The translations under genes were made by a program, and so were the position numbers. Of a stretch of DNA of 64,000 nucleotides, positions 8,424 through 16,878 are shown piece after piece (position 1 is the stretch's first letter; each line of letters opens with the position of its first letter). This DNA is from Burkholderiaceae bacterium (GTDB lineage: Bacteria; Pseudomonadota; Gammaproteobacteria; Burkholderiales; Burkholderiaceae): positions 1 to 64,000 of the forward strand of contig CANGNV010000004.1 of the NCBI GenBank assembly GCA_947455485.1, written 5' to 3'. The notes beneath the pieces were generated by a model. That model saw nothing but the letters and a program-made list of their open reading frames with translations, was not told the DNA's origin and did no database searches.

Positions 8424-9203
8424 TTAAGGAAGGGGGATGGAAAATATTGCCTTGAGCGTAAGCGAGTCAGTGCTGTTTGAAAAGCCCTTCCCCACTCCTG
8501 CCTGAAAGGCGATAGGCTTGCCATCGTAATACATCATCAAAAAACCCATTTGCTCAGTATTTTGATAATTGACGGGCTGGTTGATCTGATTAAAGCCTGA
8601 GTAGTACTCAACACCCAAGGCTAGGTCTTGATAGACCTCTCTAGATACGCGGGTCGCGGTAGAAAAATAGGGCGCCTGATGAACATAAGGCTGGGAGAGA
8701 GGCATGCCAAAGATAGGGTTAAATGAAACCAGCCACTCATCAAAATGTTTACCGATAATGAAGCGTGCCTCACCGTTGTATCGAGACTGATCAAACTGGG
8801 GCTGAACATTAGCAAGCTCAAAATTAACTCCGGCAAAAAGATAATCGCCATGCTCTTCTTGATACGGCAACCATTTCATGCGGAGTTTAGTAGCCGCATA
8901 TTGGAATTTACTATCGTAGTTAACATACGAAATATATAAGCCAGCCTCCAAGTTATTGCCAAGACCATAAGCAAACTCTGGAGTAACACGAACTCCATTA
9001 TTACTCATTACCTCGCCAGGATAAGATGGGGTTTGAATACCTCGAGGCGTGCTATTGACATGAATCTCTAGGCTAGCCTCTCCTTTTGCGTTAATTGCAT
9101 CGTCGTACACCTGAATCTCATCTTGTAATGCCGCATGACAAAGTGATGGCAAAAGACTCAATACAGCAACAAGAGTAAATAAACGCAAAGATTGGATGAG
9201 CAT
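8424..9203 (-). CDS. Exported beta-rich protein, possible outer membrane barrel
   Basis: A 259-residue protein with a signal peptide (cleavage near LCHA-ALQDEIQ). The rest alternates aromatic and polar residues in strand-like stretches (for example NNLEAGLYISYVNYDS, HGDYLFAGVNFELANV), and the chain ends in a strand SLTLKAIFSIPLP. This looks like a small outer membrane beta-barrel or a MetA-pathway/DUF-type transport-like barrel, although the terminal Phe/Trp is missing. It is the last gene before the feo operon on the same strand, 27 bases after feoB, so read-through from feoAB is possible. No specific function recognised. Confidence 0.55.
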   Translation of the reverse strand: MLIQSLRLFTLVAVLSLLPSLCHAALQDEIQVYDDAINAKGEASLEIHVNSTPRGIQTPSYPGEVMSNNGVRVTPEFAYGLGNNLEAGLYISYVNYDSKFQYAATKLRMKWLPYQEEHGDYLFAGVNFELANVQPQFDQSRYNGEARFIIGKHFDEWLVSFNPIFGMPLSQPYVHQAPYFSTATRVSREVYQDLALGVEYYSGFNQINQPVNYQNTEQMGFLMMYYDGKPIAFQAGVGKGFSNSTDSLTLKAIFSIPLP

Positions 9204-9230
9204 GAGTATTGAGCTGGAATCTCTAAATTA

Positions 9231-11144
9231 TCAAGCAAGGCCAAAATAGCTTGCAGTCCTATAGGTCACAAAGGCTGCCAGATAAGCAAGGGCAAAAAGG
9301 TAGCTTAGCATGATGACTGGGATCTTCCATCCACCCGTTTCTCTTTTAACAGCCGCAATTGTTGAAAGGCACTGAGGGGCAAAGACAAACCAGGCCAAAA
9401 GCGATAAGGCCGTAGCTAGACTCCAGCCCTTAGAGATCAGTGGCACCAAAGCATCTGCTGCATCAACACTAGAGCTTGATAGCGCATACACGGTTGCCAA
9501 AGAACTCACTACCACTTCTCGTGCTGCCATACCAGGCACTAAGGCAATGCTGATTTGCCAATTAAATCCAATCGGCGCGAAGACGACCGCCAAGGCCTGA
9601 CCCATCATTCCAGCAATACTGTACTGAATAGGTGAACCAGTCGCATTTCCTGGAGGAAGTGGAAAACTCGAGAGCGCCCACAGACAGACCGTCATGATCA
9701 AAATAATTCCACCAACGCGGCGCAAGAAAATTTCTGCACGCTGCCATAGGCCAATTGCTAAGTTACCTAAGCGAGGCAAGTGATAACTGGGCAACTCCAT
9801 CATCAGAGCATTGAGCTGAAACTTTTCACTGGTAAAGCGTTTAAGTATCCAAGCAACTGCCATAGCCCCAACAATGCCTGCGACATAAAGTAAGAATAAA
9901 ACCAGGCCTTGCAAATCCAATCCTGCCCATAATTTACGCTCAGGAATAAAAGCAGAAATCAATAAAGCATATACCGGCAGACGTGCAGAGCAAGTCATCA
10001 TCGGCGCAATCAAGATCGTCACCAAGCGATCGCGCGCATTGGAGATGCTGCGCGTAGCCATAATTCCAGGGATGGCACAAGCAAAACTAGATAAGAGGGG
10101 GATAAAGGATCTGCCCGATAGACCCACCCGCCCCATTAATCGATCTAACAAATATGCAGCCCGAGGCAGATAGCCAGACTCTTCCAAAATCAGAATAAAG
10201 AAATACAGAATCAAAATCTGCGGCAAGAAAATCAATACTCCGCCAGCGCCAGCCAAAATACCATCCACTAATAAGCTTCGCAGCCAATTGTTTGGCAGCA
10301 TTTGAGTTACTAAAGCACCTAACCAATCTACCCCAGCTTTAATCACCTCCATAGGCAAAGTGGCCCAACTAAATACAGCTTGGAAAATGAAGAAAAGGAC
10401 TGTAGCGAGAATGAGTGGACCAAAAACAGGATGCAGTAATACAGAATCCAGACGATCACTCAAGCGATCAGGAATGATTTGATCTAAGCCTAGGTTTTGT
10501 AAAATACGTTGAACCTGTTTGTTGTCAGACTCGGTATGAGTTGAGTGATCGATAGCAGTTTCGATACCTTCATCTATATTGCTCGCATTTAATGCTGATA
10601 AGTTTTTCCAATCCAGCTCACTCAAATAGTGTTTGAGCTCATCAGCACCATTAGCCTGGATACCCACCGTTGCAATAACAGGAAGGCCCAACTCCTGAGA
10701 TAAAGCTGCTGCATCGACATTCAAGCCTTGGCGCTGAGCAACATCCACCATGTTGAGCACCACAACACAGGGTAAGCCTAAGCGCTTTGCAGATAAGACC
10801 AAGCGCAAATTGCGCCTGAGGTTCATGGCATTGAGAACACAGAGTACGAGGTCTGGACGCTTTTCGCCCTGGGCCTTGCCATGAAGGACATTGCAAGTCA
10901 CTCGCTCATCTAGGGAACGGGGGTACAAACTATAGGCGCCCGGAAGATCGAGAATGCGAATGACTTTTTCAGATTCGAGGGTTAAGCGCCCTTCTTTTCT
11001 CTCGACAGTTACACCGGAATAATTGGCAACCTTTTGACGACTACCCGTCAGTAAATTAAAGAGCGCTGTTTTTCCGCAATTGGGATTGCCTAACAATGCG
11101 ACCAGCGGCTCGCTTGGATAGAAATGGATCTGCGCTTCAGACAT
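9231..11144 (-). CDS. feoB: Ferrous iron transport protein B
   Basis: Fe(II) importer of the inner membrane. The N-terminal G domain has P-loop GNPNCGKT (19-26), the NYSGVTVE switch, DLPGAYSL (G3) and NMVD (G4). A linker of ~60 residues leads into the membrane region with two Gate-like halves (LIFLPQILILYFFILILEESGYL with PRAAYLLDRLMG; later VPGMAAREVVVSSLATVYAL). At 637 residues it is shorter than E. coli FeoB (~770). FeoA lies two bases upstream, and a Fur box precedes the pair, so iron repression is expected. Confidence 0.95.
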   Translation of the reverse strand: MSEAQIHFYPSEPLVALLGNPNCGKTALFNLLTGSRQKVANYSGVTVERKEGRLTLESEKVIRILDLPGAYSLYPRSLDERVTCNVLHGKAQGEKRPDLVLCVLNAMNLRRNLRLVLSAKRLGLPCVVVLNMVDVAQRQGLNVDAAALSQELGLPVIATVGIQANGADELKHYLSELDWKNLSALNASNIDEGIETAIDHSTHTESDNKQVQRILQNLGLDQIIPDRLSDRLDSVLLHPVFGPLILATVLFFIFQAVFSWATLPMEVIKAGVDWLGALVTQMLPNNWLRSLLVDGILAGAGGVLIFLPQILILYFFILILEESGYLPRAAYLLDRLMGRVGLSGRSFIPLLSSFACAIPGIMATRSISNARDRLVTILIAPMMTCSARLPVYALLISAFIPERKLWAGLDLQGLVLFLLYVAGIVGAMAVAWILKRFTSEKFQLNALMMELPSYHLPRLGNLAIGLWQRAEIFLRRVGGIILIMTVCLWALSSFPLPPGNATGSPIQYSIAGMMGQALAVVFAPIGFNWQISIALVPGMAAREVVVSSLATVYALSSSSVDAADALVPLISKGWSLATALSLLAWFVFAPQCLSTIAAVKRETGGWKIPVIMLSYLFALAYLAAFVTYRTASYFGLA

Positions 11145-11146
11145 GC

Positions 11147-11386
11147 TTAAAGGATTTCTACCTCAACTAATCGTGCTTCAGATTCTCTTAAGGCAAACGT
11201 CGATGATCCGACTCGAATCAATATCGGCCCCTGACCTAATAATCCTTTGCGCAAGACTTCGACCTGCTCACCAGGAAGAAAGCCAATATCTTCTAATTGA
11301 CCACGGATATCCTCGTGCTGATCGCCTGTAGTGGCAATCCTGCTTACACGGGCTCTGACGCCCGGGAGGATTTGTTCAAGATTCAT
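11147..11386 (-). CDS. feoA: Ferrous iron transport protein A
   Basis: A 79-residue SH3-like cytosolic protein that supports FeoB activity. The family pattern is clear: a central LEDIGFLPGEQVEVL followed by GPILIRVGSSTFALRESEARLVEV. Its stop codon is two bases before the feoB start, so translation is coupled. A perfect palindrome matching the Fur consensus lies 43-61 bases upstream. Confidence 0.95.
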   Translation of the reverse strand: MNLEQILPGVRARVSRIATTGDQHEDIRGQLEDIGFLPGEQVEVLRKGLLGQGPILIRVGSSTFALRESEARLVEVEIL

Positions 11387-11428
11387 GTCTGGATTGATGG
11401 AATGGGTATATTAATTATATCCCCATAT

Positions 11429-11447
11429 GAGAATGAATATCATTCTC
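11429..11447 (-). promoter_or_regulatory. Fur box upstream of feoAB
   Basis: A 19-bp perfect inverted repeat, GAGAATGA-ATA-TCATTCTC, matches the classical Fur 19-mer (GATAATGATAATCATTATC) at 15 of 19 positions. It sits upstream of feoA in the only promoter-sized gap of this operon. Iron-loaded Fur would block transcription here. Confidence 0.9.
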
Positions 11448-11528
11448 TAGGAGTAGTTTATGGGCCTAATCATCACCTAATTACTAGACGGACATCTTGA
11501 TTTAAAACAAAAAGTCAACTTAACCTCG

Positions 11529-12293
11529 TCAGGGAACGGAATATCCGTTATTACGCAGAATCTGCTTAGAAACAGGTCCTTGCAGGTAGTCATACAGTGC
11601 GATAGCAATGGGCGCTGGGTCTCGCTTTAAAACCATGCGCTGTTTAATCGGAGCATACAAATTATCTGGCAAGGCAATATATTGAATTTGCTGAGACAGC
11701 TCTGAAGACTTTGCCAGAGATAAAGCGGTAATACCAACCTTTGCAGCTCCGGTGCTCACGTAGACAGCGGCAATGGAAATGTTTTCTGCAAATATCACCC
11801 TACTCTGCAGCTCATCCCACAAACCGATGGCCTGAAGATATTGAACGGAGGCTCTGCCATAGGGGGCCAAATCGGGATTAGCGATCGCAATCTTCTTAGC
11901 GCCTCTCAGTAAAGACTGAATACTATCTGGATCTGAACTTAAACGAAGACCAGTTGCCGCATTGGTTATCAAGGCCAAATGCCCAGATGCATACACCACT
12001 CCACGATCTCGAGTTAATCCCGCTTCAACCAATTTCAATGGATAAGCCTCATCTGCTGAAATGAATAGCTCATATGGCGCACCATGCTGCATCTGACTTG
12101 ATAGATTGCCCGATGATCCATAAACAACGCGAATATTTTTACCTTGAGGGTTGCTTTGCTGAAAGCCTTTAAAGATCTCTTCAAATGCCGGCTTAAGATT
12201 GCTCGCCACTGCGACCGTAACTGATTGCGCATAGGAAATCGAGCTCAGAAAACTCCAAGCCAGGAAACCCAATACGCAAATGCTTTTGATCAT
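11529..12293 (-). CDS. modA: Molybdate-binding periplasmic protein ModA
   Basis: A 254-residue ABC receptor. After a signal peptide (ending SISYA-QS) come the ModA signatures: VTVAVASNLKPAFEEI, VYGSSGNLSSQMQHGAPYELFISAD and IANPDLAPYGRASVQYL, where Ser and backbone groups bind the oxyanion. The C-terminal YDYLQGPVSKQILRNNGY is also typical. It follows the ModE-like regulator by 9 bases and is probably in its operon. No modB or modC adjoins it, so it is an orphan receptor that may use TupBC at 50.6-52.0 kb or a transporter outside the window. Confidence 0.88.
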   Translation of the reverse strand: MIKSICVLGFLAWSFLSSISYAQSVTVAVASNLKPAFEEIFKGFQQSNPQGKNIRVVYGSSGNLSSQMQHGAPYELFISADEAYPLKLVEAGLTRDRGVVYASGHLALITNAATGLRLSSDPDSIQSLLRGAKKIAIANPDLAPYGRASVQYLQAIGLWDELQSRVIFAENISIAAVYVSTGAAKVGITALSLAKSSELSQQIQYIALPDNLYAPIKQRMVLKRDPAPIAIALYDYLQGPVSKQILRNNGYSVP

Positions 12294-12302
12294 GGGGCTA
12301 GT

Positions 12303-13328
12303 TTATAACCAACCGGTAATCTGCTTATTCAGACCAATGGATTTATAGCCCGGGGTTTCGCCAGAGAGTGCACGAATTTTCCGGATGAGCTTAGCAAGGT
12401 CCCTATTAGCGCTCAACTCTTCACCCATGGCCAGGAAAAAGATTTCGTCTTTTAGCTGAATAAAGTCTAGCCCATTCTCAATCGCCACACTCTTGACGCC
12501 CATGCCCGCATCTACTTTCTTGGCCAATATCGCCATCGCAATTGCGGAGTGCGTGAACTCCTCATTCTCATAACCCTTAATACGATGAGGATCAATACCT
12601 TCTTTAGTTAGGATGGTATCTAGCAGGAGGCGCGTACCGGAACCTTTTTGACGATTGATAAACCGAATCTTGGGGCGCAATAAGTCCTTAGGGCTATTAA
12701 TATTTTGAGGGTTGCCTTTAGCGACCATCAAGCCTTGAACGCGCTTCATCACCGGAAAAATTTGCATCCCCTCTTTTTTTAGGCGCTTTGCAATAATTTG
12801 TGAGCTTTGCTGGTCTGATACGTGGAAGCCCGCAATATCGACTTCATAGTTGAATAAGCGCTCAAGCGCCTCACCAGATCCCGCAGTAATTAATTCAAAA
12901 CCACCGATATCCAATACCGATTTTTGAATAATGGGGTCACTACTGCTAGCTAGTCGCCACTGTTTTTTTGCCTTCACCCTAAATTGAGCAAAGCCCTCTT
13001 CTAAATGAGAGAGGCTGGTCTGACCCAAACGGATCGTCTTTTGGTCAAAATCATCGGTAAATTGAATTAGGTATCTGGCGTATTCAGAGAGTTGGGATCC
13101 ATGCCCCCTAACCCGATCCATTAATTTAAAGCCTAAGGCCTCCTCAACATCGTTGAGCTTTTGCCAAATATTTCTATAAGAAAGGCCCATCTTCTTGCAG
13201 GCAGACATCAATGTTTTGCCGTGCTCGATGTCTTTTAAGAGGCTGGTTAGCCATACCAGGTCGACAACAGCCGGATCTTTGGCGTTCTTGTTACCAAAAA
13301 TAAGGGTGGGTCGGATCTGAATTCTCAT
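12303..13328 (-). CDS. ModE-like regulator with PBP-type sensor domain
   Basis: A 341-residue transcription factor. Residues ~25-90 form a ModE/LysR-type winged helix (LLKDIEHGKTLMSACKKMGL, then SYRNIWQKLNDVEEALGFKL). The C-terminal ~200 residues are not the usual Mop/TOBE sensor but a periplasmic-binding-protein-like fold (PF12727 type) resembling TupA/ModA, with RQKGSGTRLLLDTIL and a Mo/W-receptor-like AIAMAILAKKVDAGMGV. It probably senses molybdate, tungstate or the cofactor and controls the divergent tupA-mop and its own modA transcripts. The intergenic region contains inverted repeats that could be its operator. Confidence 0.8.
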   Translation of the reverse strand: MRIQIRPTLIFGNKNAKDPAVVDLVWLTSLLKDIEHGKTLMSACKKMGLSYRNIWQKLNDVEEALGFKLMDRVRGHGSQLSEYARYLIQFTDDFDQKTIRLGQTSLSHLEEGFAQFRVKAKKQWRLASSSDPIIQKSVLDIGGFELITAGSGEALERLFNYEVDIAGFHVSDQQSSQIIAKRLKKEGMQIFPVMKRVQGLMVAKGNPQNINSPKDLLRPKIRFINRQKGSGTRLLLDTILTKEGIDPHRIKGYENEEFTHSAIAMAILAKKVDAGMGVKSVAIENGLDFIQLKDEIFFLAMGEELSANRDLAKLIRKIRALSGETPGYKSIGLNKQITGWL

Positions 13329-13341
13329 ATGTAATTTTTTG

Positions 13342-13363
13342 CATATTGATGTTTTGTAATATG
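13342..13363. promoter_or_regulatory. Inverted repeat in the regulator/tupA divergent promoter
   Basis: CATATT-N10-AATATG forms a 22-bp palindrome in the 74-bp gap between the divergent ModE-like regulator and tupA. A further CATATG copy overlaps the regulator start codon. The placement makes it a good candidate operator for the regulator; binding is inferred only. Confidence 0.45.
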
Positions 13364-13402
13364 ACAGATCTTAACCGAACACCCTTAAGGAAGCGAACTC
13401 AG

Positions 13403-14224
13403 ATGAAATTCTCATTTACCCGACTATTGGCATCTGTCATTACTGCCCTAGCACTTTTAAGCAACTCTGCTTATGCGCAAGAGAAAAGCATTGTTGTGTC
13501 ATCTACAACCTCCACTGAGCAATCTGGGCTCTTTGGCTTTATCTTGCCAATCTTCAAAATGAAAACCGGTATCGATGTCAAAGTGGTTGCTGTTGGCACT
13601 GGTCAAGCTCTGGATATTGGTCGTCGTGGCGACGCTGATGTGGTGTTTGTTCATGACAAACCTGCTGAAGAAAAGTTTGTAGCTGAGGGCTTCTCCACAA
13701 AACGCTACGAAGTGATGTACAACGACTTCGTATTAATTGGACCTAAAGCAGATCCAGCAAAAATTGGTGGCGGCAAAGATATCAAAGTTGCGTTTCAGAA
13801 AATTGCAGCTGCTCAAGCACCATTCGTATCACGTGGTGATAAGAGCGGTACGCATGCTGCCGAATTACGCTACTGGAAAGATGCAGCCATTACAGTGGCA
13901 CCTACCGCCTGGTACAAAGAAACCGGCTCTGGCATGGGCCCCGCCCTCAATACCGCATCTGCAATGAATGGCTATATCTTGGCTGATCGCGCCACTTGGC
14001 TTTCTTTTAAGAACCGCGGTGATTTAGTCATCCTGGTTCAAGGAGATCCAAAGCTATTTAATCAATATGGGGTCATGTTAGTAAATCCAGCCAAATTCCC
14101 GCATGTGAAAAAAGCAGAGGGACAAGCCTTTATCGATTGGCTGATTTCTAAAAATGGTCAAGATGTTATTGCAAGCTACAAAATTGGTGGCGAGCAACTC
14201 TTCTTCCCTAACGCTAGCAAATAA
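13403..14224 (+). CDS. tupA: Tungstate-binding periplasmic protein TupA
   Basis: A 273-residue ABC receptor. The ATG at 13403 is preceded by AAGGAAG and begins a clean signal peptide (ending NSAYA-QE); an upstream in-frame ATG would add 19 unlikely residues. TupA hallmarks are VVSSTTSTEQSGLFGFILP, VGTGQALDIGRRGDADVVFVHD, MYNDFVLIGP, SRGDKSGTH and TGSGMGPALNTASAMNGYILAD. TupA binds tungstate with high affinity over molybdate. It is followed 16 bases on by a Mop protein. Its permease and ATPase partners are not here but at 50560-51958. Confidence 0.92.
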   Translation: MKFSFTRLLASVITALALLSNSAYAQEKSIVVSSTTSTEQSGLFGFILPIFKMKTGIDVKVVAVGTGQALDIGRRGDADVVFVHDKPAEEKFVAEGFSTKRYEVMYNDFVLIGPKADPAKIGGGKDIKVAFQKIAAAQAPFVSRGDKSGTHAAELRYWKDAAITVAPTAWYKETGSGMGPALNTASAMNGYILADRATWLSFKNRGDLVILVQGDPKLFNQYGVMLVNPAKFPHVKKAEGQAFIDWLISKNGQDVIASYKIGGEQLFFPNASK

Positions 14225-14240
14225 TTAACCAGGAGAAATC

Positions 14241-14465
14241 ATGGAACTTAAAGTCAAACTCAGCGCACGCAATACTCTCACCGGTAAAGTTGTCGAACTT
14301 AAAATGGGTCAAACTACTTCTCACGTGAGGTTAGATATTGGTGCTGGCCACATCGTTACTGCCTCCATTACTAATGAGGCTGTTGATGAACTCAAGCTCA
14401 AAGTTGGTGATCAGGCTTGGGCAGTAATCAAAGCTTCTGATGTGATGATTGCTAAAGACGCTTAA
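14241..14465 (+). CDS. mop: Molbindin (Mop/TOBE domain) oxyanion-binding protein
   Basis: A 74-residue single Mop domain: LSARNTLTGKVVELKMGQTTSHVRLDIG, then VTASITNEAVDELKLKVGDQAWAVIKASDVMIA. Such proteins assemble into hexamers that bind several molybdate or tungstate ions in the cytosol, buffering the metal before cofactor synthesis. AGGAG precedes the ATG. It is the second gene of the tupA transcript and ends at a strong terminator. Confidence 0.9.
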   Translation: MELKVKLSARNTLTGKVVELKMGQTTSHVRLDIGAGHIVTASITNEAVDELKLKVGDQAWAVIKASDVMIAKDA

Positions 14466-14482
14466 TCTTTAGCTGATATGCA

Positions 14483-14510
14483 AAAGGCCCGCAATGCGGG
14501 CCTTTTTCTT
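14483..14510 (+). terminator. Terminator after tupA-mop
   Basis: AAAGGCCCGC / GCGGGCCTTT stem with an AAT loop, followed by TTTCTTTA. Ends the tupA-mop transcript. The sequence is nearly symmetric, so it can also work for the convergent gene at 14549-15130. Confidence 0.85.
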
Positions 14511-14548
14511 TACTGCTCCAGCATGATTAATGCTGAATTAGTTTTTAC

Positions 14549-15130
14549 TTATTTCTTTGGTGTTGTGAAACCAATAGCTGTGTCGTCAACGAATTCAACC
14601 ATTACGTCGTCACCAGCCTTGAATTTCTCAAGACCTAAAACGCTTTGGTCTACTTTAACTTTTTGCTTCTCGCCTGATGGCAATGTAAATGTCACAACAC
14701 GAGTTTTTGCGTCTATTGTGCCAATCTTCACTGTTGCATAAACAGTATCAGTTGTCTCTTCGAATGGCTTAGCAGAACCTTTGCCAGCAATCACTACTGA
14801 GCGGACTCCTGAAACACCTGGTTTTGCATCTTTAGGAGCAGCAACCAAACCAACTGCAATCGCTTGAGCATGCTCAACAACAAACACATCGCCCTTCTTC
14901 ACTTTATCCAAATCATTTACTTGCTTGGATACGTTCATTTGAGCCAAGTTACCGTTAGCGTCCTTAAGAACTACGATACGCTTCTTTACATCCACTGAAT
15001 CAACAGTAGCAGTCAATACAACAGCTTCGGCTGCCAAAGGTAACATTTTTGCTGGTGCTTGAGCAAATACTGAACCTGCAACAACTAAACCGAGTGAGGC
15101 AACTAATGTGGCCAATAAAGATTTCTTCAA
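14549..15130 (-). CDS. Exported protein with two tandem beta-domain repeats
   Basis: A 193-residue protein with a signal peptide (ending GSVFA-QA). The mature part is an internal duplication: residues ~39-95 (ATVDSVDVKKRIVVLKD, then LDKVKKGDVFVVEHAQAIAVGL) and ~132-190 (ATVKIGTIDAKTRVVTF, then LEKFKAGDDVMVEFVDDTAIGF) follow the same plan, each likely an OB/SH3-like beta domain. No cysteine, no lipobox, no metal motif. Probably periplasmic. No function recognised; related proteins are common in betaproteobacteria. Confidence 0.7.
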   Translation of the reverse strand: MKKSLLATLVASLGLVVAGSVFAQAPAKMLPLAAEAVVLTATVDSVDVKKRIVVLKDANGNLAQMNVSKQVNDLDKVKKGDVFVVEHAQAIAVGLVAAPKDAKPGVSGVRSVVIAGKGSAKPFEETTDTVYATVKIGTIDAKTRVVTFTLPSGEKQKVKVDQSVLGLEKFKAGDDVMVEFVDDTAIGFTTPKK

Positions 15131-15312
15131 GATAACTCCTAGATAAAGGTTTGTGAGGGGCGCCCATCCTCTGGCACCACCAATTCATTTTAACCATGAA
15201 GTGATTTACTTATAAGCCTTAGAGCTAATATTTGAAGCCAAAATAGGTGCAATTTGCTACATTTGAGGCTGAATGGCCAATTTGCCCCATATATAAAGCA
15301 GAGAGATAACGC

Positions 15313-15735
15313 GTGATCTTGATTAAATCCTGGCTGGATGCCGAGCAAGAGGCCTACTCCGTTCGAAAACGCGTCTTTATTGTTGAGCAAGGCGTTCCGG
15401 AAGATATGGAGCTCGACGAGTACGACCCACTCGCACAGCATGCTCTAGCCTATCTGGACTCAGAATGCATTGGGACGGCTCGGCTAGTCACTTTGCCCGG
15501 GAGCGTTGGCAGAATTGGACGCATGGCGGTATTGCCGATACACCGAAGACAGGGAATTGGAGAGAGATTACTCAGCGCCTTGCTAGAGCTCAGCAAATCC
15601 CAGGGCATTACCCAACTGGAATTACATGCCCAACTATCTGCCATCCCGTTTTATGAGAAATATGGGTTTATTGCACAAGGTGATATCTACGACGAAGCCG
15701 GCATTGCACATCGCGATATGATTCTATATATCTAA
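15313..15735 (+). CDS. GNAT family N-acetyltransferase
   Basis: A 140-residue acetyl-CoA-dependent acyltransferase of ElaA/YjcF type. Family motif A is IGRMAVLPIHRRQGIGERLL, with the R/Q-x-x-G-x-G/A acetyl-CoA loop, and the C-terminal FYEKYGFIAQGDIYDEAGIAHRDM closes the fold. The N-terminal VRKRVFIVEQGVP is typical of this subgroup. GTG start. Only 15 bases separate it from the thioesterase gene. The acceptor substrate is unknown. Confidence 0.85.
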   Translation: MILIKSWLDAEQEAYSVRKRVFIVEQGVPEDMELDEYDPLAQHALAYLDSECIGTARLVTLPGSVGRIGRMAVLPIHRRQGIGERLLSALLELSKSQGITQLELHAQLSAIPFYEKYGFIAQGDIYDEAGIAHRDMILYI

Positions 15736-15750
15736 AAGTAACTCATCCCT

Positions 15751-16170
15751 ATGACCCAATTAAGCAATCCCCCTTTTCTCTTTCGTGTTTGCTACTCGGA
15801 TACCGATGCAGCCGGATTTGTGTATCACGCTCGTTATTTAGAGATCTTTGAAAGAAGCCGCTCTGAATGGTTACAACAAAGGGGTTTAAGTCCAACAAAA
15901 TTGGTTAACGAATTTGGGATCGTTCTTCCCGTCCGAGAAATCACAATGAACTTTCATAGGCCGGGGCGTTTAGATGATCTCTTGAGTATTGATCAAATCA
16001 TTGAGCACCGTGGTCGCACCCAAATTGCGGTGAAGCAAACTGCTAAACGTATTGTCGAAGGAATGGAGCCAGAACTTCTTGCTACCGCATTGCTGCACAT
16101 TGTCTGTGTTGACACTACCACCCTAAAGCCGAAGGGTCTGCCTGACTGGCTCTTTGCAGCAGATCAATAA
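15751..16170 (+). CDS. YbgC/FadM-type acyl-CoA thioesterase
   Basis: A 139-residue hot-dog fold protein. The YbgC catalytic motif is visible as CYSDTDAAGFVYHARYLEIFERSR, with the Asp (D17 in SDTDAAG) and following His/Tyr of the 4-hydroxybenzoyl-CoA thioesterase family. It hydrolyses acyl-CoA thioesters in the cytosol; chain length unknown. It lacks the Tol-Pal neighbours of true ybgC. Sits between a GNAT gene and a thiol dioxygenase on one strand. Confidence 0.85.
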   Translation: MTQLSNPPFLFRVCYSDTDAAGFVYHARYLEIFERSRSEWLQQRGLSPTKLVNEFGIVLPVREITMNFHRPGRLDDLLSIDQIIEHRGRTQIAVKQTAKRIVEGMEPELLATALLHIVCVDTTTLKPKGLPDWLFAADQ

Positions 16171-16192
16171 CATCACTACTGAAGAGACTTCA

Positions 16193-16771
16193 ATGCAAGA
16201 AGGCAAGCTACTTACCTTTGTTAAAGAACTCGCAATACTCCTAGAGAGCAAGCCGAGCGAAGAAATCGTTTTCTCTAAAGGCAAAAAGCTCTTAGAAAAC
16301 TTAATTCAGGTTGATGACTGGTTGCCAGAGGAGTTTTGCAAACCGCATCCGCAGTATTACCAACAATACTTGCTCTATGCAGATCCATTGGATCGCTTTT
16401 CTGTTGTCAGCTTTGTTTGGGGTCCTGGTCAAAAGACACCATTACATAACCATACCGTCTGGGGCATGATTGGCCAGTTGCGAGGGCAAGAACGTAGTGC
16501 TGACTATTACCAACAGGCTGATGGCAGCTATAAAGCCAATGAGTCATTCATTTGCCAGCCAGGCCAAGTTGCTACCGTATCCCCCTCTACACATGACATC
16601 CATGTGGTTGAGAATGCTTTGAGTGACCAAACTTCCATCAGCATTCATGTATATGGTGGAAACATTGGCCGTATCCAGCGCGCTGTGTTTGACCCTATTA
16701 CAGGCGCAGAAAAATTATTTATCTCGGGATATGCCAATTCAGTAACGCCAAATCTTTGGAATGCAGCCTGA
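16193..16771 (+). CDS. Cysteine dioxygenase-like thiol dioxygenase (cupin)
   Basis: A 192-residue non-haem iron cupin. The three iron ligands fit H85 and H87 (PLHNHTVWG) and H137 (DIHVVEN), as in cysteine or 3-mercaptopropionate dioxygenases, which add O2 to a thiol to give a sulfinate. The start at 16193 has GAAGAGA upstream; an in-frame TTG at 16154 would overlap the previous gene and is less likely. Bacterial proteins of this kind act on cysteine or 3-mercaptopropionate; I cannot decide which. Confidence 0.82.
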   Translation: MQEGKLLTFVKELAILLESKPSEEIVFSKGKKLLENLIQVDDWLPEEFCKPHPQYYQQYLLYADPLDRFSVVSFVWGPGQKTPLHNHTVWGMIGQLRGQERSADYYQQADGSYKANESFICQPGQVATVSPSTHDIHVVENALSDQTSISIHVYGGNIGRIQRAVFDPITGAEKLFISGYANSVTPNLWNAA

Positions 16772-16878
16772 TAGCTTAAAATAGCGACTCTTTCTGCAAA
16801 CACTCCAAGTGTGGCAGCTCACCCCATTGGCCGGGATAGTCGTTTAATTGAATACGGGCCAATATTTATTTGGTCCCT

